Positions 1-4,151 of a stretch of DNA of 5,402 nucleotides are shown piece after piece. The stretch is from the NCBI GenBank assembly GCA_002329525.1, contig DCTI01000248.1:1-5402 (forward strand). Direction: 5' to 3'. This DNA is from Negativicutes bacterium UBA1444 (lineage in GTDB: Bacteria > Bacillota > Negativicutes > UBA1444). Numbering within the stretch: position 1 is the stretch's first letter; every line of letters starts with the position of its first letter. A program made the translations under genes and the position numbers. Below the pieces are notes generated by a model. That model ran no database searches, was not told where the DNA came from, and was given only the letters and a program-made list of their open reading frames with translations.

Positions 1-90
1 TACTGCATCAACAGCGCGGCGCTGCGGTTCATCCCACTGGAACAGATGGCCGGAATGGGCTATGCGGAGTGGATCCCGCAGGTCAAGTAA
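1..90 (+). CDS. C-terminal end of an unrecognised protein (5' truncated)
   Basis: Frame 1 is open from the window edge to a TAA at 88-90 and gives 29 residues, beginning YCINSAALRFIP and ending AEWIPQVK. Codon use (CTG, GCG, CGG, ATC) resembles the complete genes downstream. An intrinsic terminator begins 27 bases after the stop, which is where the end of a transcription unit is expected. The fragment has no motif I can assign to a family, so the function is unknown. The start and most of the protein lie outside the window. Confidence 0.7.
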   Translation, partial: YCINSAALRFIPLEQMAGMGYAEWIPQVK

Positions 91-117
91 ATCCATGCGG
101 GAACTAGGAAAGAAATG

Positions 118-148
118 CCGGGATGACGTAAAAGTCGTCCCGGTTTTT
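118..148 (+). terminator. Rho-independent terminator of the upstream gene
   Basis: CCGGGATGAC (118-127) pairs with GTCGTCCCGG (134-143) across the loop GTAAAA. All ten positions pair, one of them a G-T wobble, and a run of five T follows at 144-148. It sits 27 bases after the stop of the truncated first gene and before the next promoter, so it separates the two units. Confidence 0.9.
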
Positions 149-198
149 GGTCATGGGTCTGGTTGCGAAGTCATTCCGGGCAACATCTGGGCGTGGTG

Positions 199-207
199 TG
201 ATATAAT
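199..207 (+). promoter_or_regulatory. Extended -10 promoter for the DUF3298 gene
   Basis: TGATATAAT is a perfect extended -10 (TGn plus TATAAT at 202-207). At the usual 16-18 base spacing there is no good -35; the 17-base position reads GGCAAC. This fits extended -10 promoters, which depend little on a -35. The predicted start near 213-215 gives a leader of about 80 bases before the ATG at 295. It lies directly after the terminator of the preceding gene. Confidence 0.65.
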
Positions 208-277
208 TTCCACGAGGGGGCCTGGCAGCGTTGCCCGGCGAAAAGTTTTGGGCGGTTGTGTCTGGAACGCACTCGAC

Positions 278-284
278 AAAGGAG
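278..284 (+). promoter_or_regulatory. Ribosome binding site deciding the start at 295
   Basis: AAAGGAG lies 10 bases before ATG 295. An in-frame TTG at 256 would extend the protein by 13 polar residues (MCLERTRQRSSER), would lack its own ribosome binding site, and would bury the signal peptide. The ATG is therefore preferred. Confidence 0.75.
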
Positions 285-294
285 CAGCGAACGC

Positions 295-1008
295 ATGAAC
301 AAAGGTCGGATATGGCTGGTGGCGCTGATTTTCCTCTTCGGCGGGTTAGGGGCCGAAAGTTCGGCCGGCGCGGCGGCGCCGGAACTGCAAATCGTCCGGG
401 AACAAGTGGGCGACGGCAAACTGTTCCTGCCGCAGTTGGCGGGGTTGACCGACCCGGAAAGACAGGCGACACTCAACACGACTCTGCGGGATGCGGTGCT
501 GGCCTTCAACAATCCTTCGCCGGAGAGCACGTTGCAGGGCGATTTCACCGTCAGTTTTTACAACGGGGAGCTTTTGGGGATCCATTTCCGGGGCTACAGC
601 TATACCCGGGGCACGGCCCGTCCCAACAAGATCGACCGGGGCATCCATCTGAACCTGACCACCGGGCAAATCTACGACCTGAAGGACCTGTTTCTGCCGG
701 ACACCGATTTTGCCGCCGCGATCCGGCAGCTGTGCGACAGGAATCGCGAAGCTTACCGCCTGCGGATCGCCGGGCTCTGGGACGAGTGGCGGCATGAGGA
801 GTTTGTCCGGTCCTGGCGCGGCGCCGATGCGGCCTTTTTGTTGTCGGCCGACGCGGTGAGGGTGTATTCGATCCCCCGTTACGCCACGGGGGCCATCAGC
901 GGCTACCGGGTGCCGTATGCGGACTTGCGGGAGATGATCGACCAAAGCGGCAGCCTGTGGCAAAAGCTCCAGGCGCAGCCGAACCGGCCCATTTCCGTGC
1001 GGCAGTGA
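295..1008 (+). CDS. Secreted DUF4163/DUF3298 domain protein (RsiV/PdaC-like)
   Basis: The protein has 237 residues. Residues 1-28 form a Sec signal peptide: a basic start (MNKGR), a hydrophobic core (IWLVALIFLFGGLGA), then a small-residue region with likely cleavage around A20-A28. There is no lipobox cysteine. Residues 30-125 resemble the DUF4163 (PdaC N-terminal) pattern: LFLPQLAGL, then DFTVSFYNG and the 'YSYTRGTARPNK' turn. Residues 117-216 resemble DUF3298: LNLTTGQIYDLKDLF at 119-133, then AAFLLSADAVRVYSIPRYATG and the terminal VPYADLREMI at 206-215. Known relatives are the extracytoplasmic part of the anti-sigma factor RsiV, which binds lysozyme, and the N-terminal part of the peptidoglycan deacetylase PdaC. 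This protein has neither a cytoplasmic anti-sigma domain nor a deacetylase domain, so it is a free-standing exported module of unknown function. It has its own promoter, and no terminator separates it from the flavoprotein genes downstream. The family call is from memory of the motifs. Confidence 0.85.
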   Translation: MNKGRIWLVALIFLFGGLGAESSAGAAAPELQIVREQVGDGKLFLPQLAGLTDPERQATLNTTLRDAVLAFNNPSPESTLQGDFTVSFYNGELLGIHFRGYSYTRGTARPNKIDRGIHLNLTTGQIYDLKDLFLPDTDFAAAIRQLCDRNREAYRLRIAGLWDEWRHEEFVRSWRGADAAFLLSADAVRVYSIPRYATGAISGYRVPYADLREMIDQSGSLWQKLQAQPNRPISVRQ

Positions 1009-1045
1009 CGGGTGGACCGACTGTCTGGTACGATGATTGATCAAT
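1005..1045 (+). promoter_or_regulatory. Possible promoter and 10-bp palindrome before the flavoprotein pair
   Basis: A weak promoter candidate is GTGACG (1005-1010; 4 of 6 bases match TTGACA), an 18-base spacer, then TACGAT (1029-1034; 4 of 6), preceded by TGG as an extended -10. Directly downstream, ATTGATCAAT at 1036-1045 is a perfect 10-bp palindrome, placed where a repressor could block initiation. No terminator lies between 1008 and 1067, so read-through from the upstream gene is equally possible. Confidence 0.3.
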
Positions 1046-1066
1046 AAATAAAAGAGGTGAAGACAG

Positions 1067-1645
1067 ATGAAAGTGTTGGCAATCAACGGGAGCGCCCGGC
1101 CGAACGGGAACACGGCCATCCTGATCCGGACCATTTTTGCCGAGTTGGAGAAACAGGGGATCGAGACCGAGCTGGTCCAACTGGCGGGAAGCCAGCTGCG
1201 GGGTTGCGCCGCCTGCTACGGTTGTTTTCGGACCAAGAACAACAAGTGCGTGATTTCGGAGGATATCCTGAACGAATGCGTGGCGAAGATGATGGCCGCC
1301 GACGGTATCATTCTGGCGTCGCCCACGTATTTCGCCGACGTCTCGGCGGAGATGAAGGCGCTGATCGACCGGGCCGGACTCGTGTCCAGCGCCAACGGCG
1401 GTCTGTTCAAGCACAAAGTGGCGGTGGCGGTTTCCGCGGTGCGCCGGGGTGGTGCGATCCACGCCGTGGATACCATGAATCATTTCTTCCAGTACGGGCA
1501 GATGTTCATTGTAGGCTCTACCTACTGGAACATGGTGTATGGCCGTGAAATCGGCGAAGTGGAAAAGGACGCGGAAGGTTTGGCCAATATGCGGAATATT
1601 GGCGAGAACATGGCCTTCTTGCTGAAAAAACTCCATAACTCGTGA
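1067..1645 (+). CDS. Iron-sulfur flavoprotein / NADPH-dependent FMN reductase family protein (first of a pair)
   Basis: The protein has 192 residues with a flavodoxin-like fold. The FMN phosphate-binding loop is GSARPNGNT at 8-16. Cysteines 47, 50, 53 and 61 (RGCAACYGCF, then KCV) form C-x2-C-x2-C-x7-C, the compact motif that binds a 4Fe-4S cluster in archaeal and bacterial iron-sulfur flavoproteins. ADGIILASPTYFADVSAEMKA (78-98) is the second conserved flavin-site segment of the family. The expected role is cytoplasmic electron transfer or reduction of a small acceptor using FMN; the partner and substrate cannot be read from sequence. The start has GAGGTGA at 1054-1060, six bases before the ATG. 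The paralogue begins 29 bases after the stop, so the two are almost certainly co-transcribed. The protein could also be annotated simply as 'NAD(P)H-dependent oxidoreductase' or 'flavodoxin family protein'. Confidence 0.9.
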   Translation: MKVLAINGSARPNGNTAILIRTIFAELEKQGIETELVQLAGSQLRGCAACYGCFRTKNNKCVISEDILNECVAKMMAADGIILASPTYFADVSAEMKALIDRAGLVSSANGGLFKHKVAVAVSAVRRGGAIHAVDTMNHFFQYGQMFIVGSTYWNMVYGREIGEVEKDAEGLANMRNIGENMAFLLKKLHNS

Positions 1646-1674
1646 GGCCTTGACAGGCGAAGGAGGAAAACCCG

Positions 1675-2229
1675 ATGAAAAAAGTCGTGGCATTTATCGG
1701 CAGTCCGCGCAAAAACGGCAACACGGCGACACTGGTGTTGGAAGTCGTCAAGGGAGCCGAGGCGGCGGGCGCGCAGGTGAAAGTCTTCCCGATCAACGAG
1801 ATGAACATTCGGCCGTGCCAGAGCTGCTTTAGTTGTCGGAAACAATATGGCTGCCCGATCGACGATGACATGAAGTCGGTGTATGAAGAGATCAAACAGG
1901 CCGATGCAGTCGTAATCGGCTCCCCGGTGTACATGTTGCAGGTATCGGGTCAGGTGAAGGTTTTGTTCGACCGCCTGTTCCCGTTGATGGATGCCGATTT
2001 CAGCCCGCGTTGCGGAATTAAGAAAACCGTGATGATCTATTCGCAGGGGCAGACCGGCGCGGATTCGTTCAAGGCATCCTTTGATCTGAACGCGTCCGTG
2101 TTGCAGGTTATGGGTCTGCAGATTGCCGAAACCATCGTGTGCACGGGCGCCAACCGACCGGATACCGCCGCCGGCGACGCCAAGCTGCTGCAACGGGCAT
2201 TCGAGGTCGGCCGGAAGCTGGCGGAATAA
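1675..2229 (+). CDS. Iron-sulfur flavoprotein / NADPH-dependent FMN reductase family protein (second of a pair)
   Basis: The protein has 184 residues and is paralogous to its upstream neighbour. The phosphate loop is GSPRKNGNT at 10-18. Cysteines 48, 51, 54 and 60 (PCQSCFSC, then GCPIDDDM) give C-x2-C-x2-C-x5-C, the classical iron-sulfur flavoprotein spacing. IGSPVYMLQVSGQVKVLFDR at 81-100 is the second flavin-site region, and YSQGQTGAD near 122-130 follows the usual third strand. Two further cysteines, C113 and C156, are not part of the motif. A near-perfect ribosome binding site, AAGGAGG at 1660-1666, lies eight bases before the ATG, which suggests strong translation. The gene is closed by an intrinsic terminator 20 bases after the stop. 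By family the protein is expected to hold FMN and a 4Fe-4S cluster in the cytoplasm. Its physiological acceptor is unknown. Confidence 0.9.
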   Translation: MKKVVAFIGSPRKNGNTATLVLEVVKGAEAAGAQVKVFPINEMNIRPCQSCFSCRKQYGCPIDDDMKSVYEEIKQADAVVIGSPVYMLQVSGQVKVLFDRLFPLMDADFSPRCGIKKTVMIYSQGQTGADSFKASFDLNASVLQVMGLQIAETIVCTGANRPDTAAGDAKLLQRAFEVGRKLAE

Positions 2230-2249
2230 AACCTTGAACTTGGTTTCTT

Positions 2250-2278
2250 GCCGGGCCTGACCCGGCTTTTTTTATTTT
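2250..2278 (+). terminator. Rho-independent terminator of the flavoprotein operon
   Basis: GCCGGG (2250-2255) pairs perfectly with CCCGGC (2261-2266) across the loop CCTGA. TTTTTTTATTTT follows at 2267-2278. The element starts 20 bases after the second flavoprotein stop and separates that operon from the regulator gene. Confidence 0.93.
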
Positions 2279-2385
2279 GACGGGCATAATCCATTGTTCG
2301 AGAATAACTTGAGAAGATTGTCGCACCGAAACGGGAATAAAAAGAAGGAATTTTAAAAATAATGGCGAAAAATAAACAACAATTA

Positions 2386-2400
2386 TTTGGGATACCGGAT
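2386..2400 (+). repeat. Putative GntR operator, copy 1 (regulator promoter region)
   Basis: TTTGGGATACCGGAT matches 3193-3207 exactly over 15 bases. It lies 58 bases before ATG 2459, in an AT-rich non-coding stretch. Inside it, GGATAC recurs seven bases later (GGATACCGGATAC). A copy before the regulator and one before the next gene, at matching positions, suggests the binding site of the regulator encoded between them. That assignment is inference. Confidence 0.6.
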
Positions 2401-2422
2401 ACGATTCTTTGATGAATAGTAT
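2399..2422. promoter_or_regulatory. Imperfect dyad in the regulator leader
   Basis: ATAC-G-ATTC (2399-2407) faces GAAT-A-GTAT (2414-2422) across TTTGAT. Eight of nine arm positions are complementary. It overlaps the end of operator copy 1 and ends 36 bases before the regulator's ATG. It could extend an autoregulatory operator or bind another protein. There is no T tract after it, so it is not a terminator. Confidence 0.35.
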
Positions 2423-2446
2423 GGCGACATTGTGATGGACGGAACA

Positions 2447-2453
2447 GGGGGAG
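2447..2453 (+). promoter_or_regulatory. Ribosome binding site deciding the start at 2459
   Basis: GGGGGAG lies five bases before ATG 2459. The in-frame GTG 2432 and ATG 2435 upstream have no purine-rich site before them and would add only a non-conserved tail, so the shorter start is preferred. Confidence 0.65.
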
Positions 2454-2458
2454 AAAGA

Positions 2459-3154
2459 ATGCCCGAGTTTTTAACGATCCCGCCGGAGTTGACCAGCACC
2501 AAACCGATTCGCGGAGTCATTTATGAATTTTTGCGCGAAGCGATCCTGGACGGGCGCATTAAGCCGGGGGAGCGGTTGATTGAACGGGACTTGGCCGAAA
2601 AGTTCAGGGCCAGCCGGACGCCAATTCGGGAAGCGCTGCGTAAATTGGAGACGGAAGAGTTTCTGGAGTATATCCCCCGGCGGGGCGATGTCGTGAAAGA
2701 CATCAATTTGGAAGATATCGAGGAAGTATATATATTGCGGGAACTGTTGGAGGCGTTGTCGATCCGTCACAGCGTGGCGAAGCTCACCGAGGCGGAGCTG
2801 GAGGAACTTCGCCGCGTAGTGGAGAAAACCCGGCTGGCCGAGCAAGAGGACCGGGTGGATGAAGTCATTCAGGGGTTGCGTGAATTTGACGCGATGCTTC
2901 TCAATGCCAGCAAAATGAAACGGGTCAAATCGTTTGTAAATTTATTGCAGGAATCCCTGCGCAGTTATCGCAAACTGAACATTTTGGATCCCCGGCGGCG
3001 TGAACAAGCTGTCCGGGAGCACCAGGAAATCTTTGCGGCGATTGTCGCCCGCGATGCCGACCGGGCGGAAGGGCTGGTTCGCCGACATATTCAAACGGCT
3101 CGCGACGCCTTGCTGAACCGACTGGAACACAATCGCAACGTTCACCAGGAATAA
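2459..3154 (+). CDS. GntR family transcriptional regulator, FadR/FCD subfamily
   Basis: The protein has 231 residues, typical of the subfamily. Residues 15-80 are the GntR winged helix: LREAILDGRIKPGERLIERD, then LAEKFRASRTPIREALRKLE as the helix-turn-helix and a wing at IPRRGDVV. Residues 86-222 are an all-helical FCD effector domain, starting LEDIEEVYILRELLEALSIR and ending RRHIQTARDALL. FCD domains usually bind a metal through Asp and three His, and the metal helps hold a carboxylate ligand. D144, H188 and H210 are present with the right spacing, but the position four after D144, normally His, is Leu148. These proteins act as dimers and mostly repress an adjacent catabolic operon until the substrate or a product binds. 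The hydrolase and permease genes follow on the same strand. A 15-bp repeat upstream of this gene and of the hydrolase gene suggests control of both itself and the operon. The ligand is not predictable from sequence. Confidence 0.93.
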   Translation: MPEFLTIPPELTSTKPIRGVIYEFLREAILDGRIKPGERLIERDLAEKFRASRTPIREALRKLETEEFLEYIPRRGDVVKDINLEDIEEVYILRELLEALSIRHSVAKLTEAELEELRRVVEKTRLAEQEDRVDEVIQGLREFDAMLLNASKMKRVKSFVNLLQESLRSYRKLNILDPRRREQAVREHQEIFAAIVARDADRAEGLVRRHIQTARDALLNRLEHNRNVHQE

Positions 3155-3192
3155 CTGTCACTCCAAAATGGAAGCAATTTATTATGAGTATT

Positions 3193-3213
3193 TTTGGGAT
3201 ACCGGATGCCAAA
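3193..3213 (+). repeat. Putative GntR operator, copy 2 (hydrolase promoter region)
   Basis: TTTGGGATACCGGAT (3193-3207) repeats 2386-2400 exactly and lies 55 bases before ATG 3263. Here the site extends into a dyad: TTTGG (3193-3197) is complementary to CCAAA (3209-3213) around an 11-base centre, with extra matching pairs inside. That is the form expected of a dimeric repressor operator. A possible promoter lies just upstream: CTGTCA (3155-3160), a 19-base spacer, then TATTAT (3180-3185). A repressor bound here would cover the transcription start. Confidence 0.6.
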
Positions 3214-3249
3214 GTAACGGAAAGAGGAGTAGAATCACAAAAAATACAT

Positions 3250-3258
3250 GGAGGGGAG
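3250..3258 (+). promoter_or_regulatory. Ribosome binding site deciding the start at 3263
   Basis: GGAGGGGAG ends four bases before ATG 3263, with the GGAGG core eight bases away. The upstream in-frame ATG 3248 overlaps this site and has no ribosome binding site at a usable distance. The protein therefore starts MGTVSLKGVIDMHVH. Confidence 0.75.
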
Positions 3259-3262
3259 AATT

Positions 3263-4117
3263 ATGGGGACAGTATCATTGAAGGGCGTCATTGACATGCA
3301 TGTGCATTCGGCGCCGGATATCCGGGAACGGGCGTATACGGACTTCGAGCTGATGGAGGCCGGAATCCGGGTGGGGGCCAGGGCGATCGTCATCAAGTCG
3401 CATCACGGCACGACCATGAACCGTGCATTTTTGGCCAACGAGTACAACAAGATTGTCCATCAAGGCGACAATAACTTTACGATGTTCGGCAGCGTTACGT
3501 TGAACAATGCGATTGGCGGCTTAAATCCCGTTGCCGTTGAAACCGGCCTGAAGATGGGCGCAAAAGTGGTTTGGCTGCCGACAACGCATGCGGCCAACCA
3601 GATCCGGAAAAACGGCAAGAGTGGCGGGATTGAATGTTTGGATCAGGGGAAGGTTGTAGAGCCGCTGAAAGAAATTTTCCGGCTGATCAAGGAATACGAC
3701 GCTGTTTTGGGAACCGGACATCTGGCGCCCGAAGAAATATTCCCGGTTGTCGATCAGGCAAAAACCATGGGGTTGAAAAAAATCGTCGTTACCCACCCAG
3801 AGTTCTGGGTCGTCGGGATGTCCCACGAGGATCAGGCCAGAATTGTGCGGGATTATGATGTGATTCTCGAACGCTGCTACGCCCAGCCGATGGGCGGTGG
3901 CGTATACAAGAGCAATTTGGCGGACAATCTGGCGATTATTCGGGAAGTCGGCTACGAACATGTAATGGTCAACACCGATGGCGGGCAGGTGGAAAATCCG
4001 CTATGGGAACTGGCCCTGGCGGAGTATATGCAATATTTGGCGGATCATGGCATCACCGAAGAGCAGCTGACCATGATGACCCGGACGATCCCGGCCCGGC
4101 TACTGGGTTTGGAATAA
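3263..4117 (+). CDS. DUF6282-type metal-dependent hydrolase (amidohydrolase-like TIM barrel)
   Basis: The protein has 284 residues and appears complete. Strand 1 carries D11-M-H13-V-H15-SAPD, the HxH metal motif of amidohydrolase-type barrels. Further candidate metal or active-site segments follow in the order of a TIM barrel: VIKSHHGT (43-50, H47 and H48), WLPTTHAAN (104-112), GTGHLAPEE (150-158, H153), VTHPEFW (176-182, H178) and VNTDGG (236-241, D239). The family as I recall it (DUF6282) has no established reaction. Hydrolysis of a C-N or C-O bond in a small compound is inferred from the fold only. No signal peptide is seen, so it acts in the cytoplasm. A putative operator of the preceding GntR regulator lies upstream, and a carboxylate-type permease follows after 34 bases with no terminator, so the hydrolase probably acts on the imported compound or an early product of it. 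Confidence is high that it is a real metal-dependent hydrolase and lower for the family name. Confidence 0.85.
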   Translation: MGTVSLKGVIDMHVHSAPDIRERAYTDFELMEAGIRVGARAIVIKSHHGTTMNRAFLANEYNKIVHQGDNNFTMFGSVTLNNAIGGLNPVAVETGLKMGAKVVWLPTTHAANQIRKNGKSGGIECLDQGKVVEPLKEIFRLIKEYDAVLGTGHLAPEEIFPVVDQAKTMGLKKIVVTHPEFWVVGMSHEDQARIVRDYDVILERCYAQPMGGGVYKSNLADNLAIIREVGYEHVMVNTDGGQVENPLWELALAEYMQYLADHGITEEQLTMMTRTIPARLLGLE

Positions 4118-4151
4118 AATCCTTACCATCATAATGTAAAGGAGAAACGAT

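Noticed and set aside
62..298. Small plus-strand open frame of 78 codons
   Set aside because: It runs through the intrinsic terminator at 118-148 and the extended -10 promoter, has no ribosome binding site, and its composition is not protein-like.
231..797. Plus-strand open frame of 188 codons overlapping the secreted protein in another frame
   Set aside because: The Arg/Gly/Pro-rich product is typical of out-of-frame reading of GC-rich DNA. The overlapping frame has a signal peptide, a ribosome binding site and family motifs.
1036..1045. FNR/CRP-type site reading of ATTGATCAAT
   Set aside because: FNR sites have TTGAT and ATCAA half-sites separated by four bases. Here the halves are fused, so the match is not to that operator.
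1057..1548. Plus-strand frame of 163 codons inside the first flavoprotein gene
   Set aside because: It is an out-of-frame shadow with Arg/Gly-rich translation, and the flavoprotein frame is unambiguous.
346..1693. Minus-strand open frames of 262 and 265 codons (346-1134 and 896-1693)
   Set aside because: They are antisense shadows of the secreted protein and the first flavoprotein. They cross gene boundaries and contain no family motifs.
2309..2341. TTGAGA followed by AATAAA as a promoter for the regulator gene
   Set aside because: The spacer is about 21 bases and the -10 match is only 4 of 6. I could not place a convincing promoter in 2279-2458.
2357..2388. AT-rich inverted repeat AAATAAT...ATTATTT in the regulator leader
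   Set aside because: Seven A/T pairs across an 18-base loop are weak and expected by chance in such AT-rich DNA.
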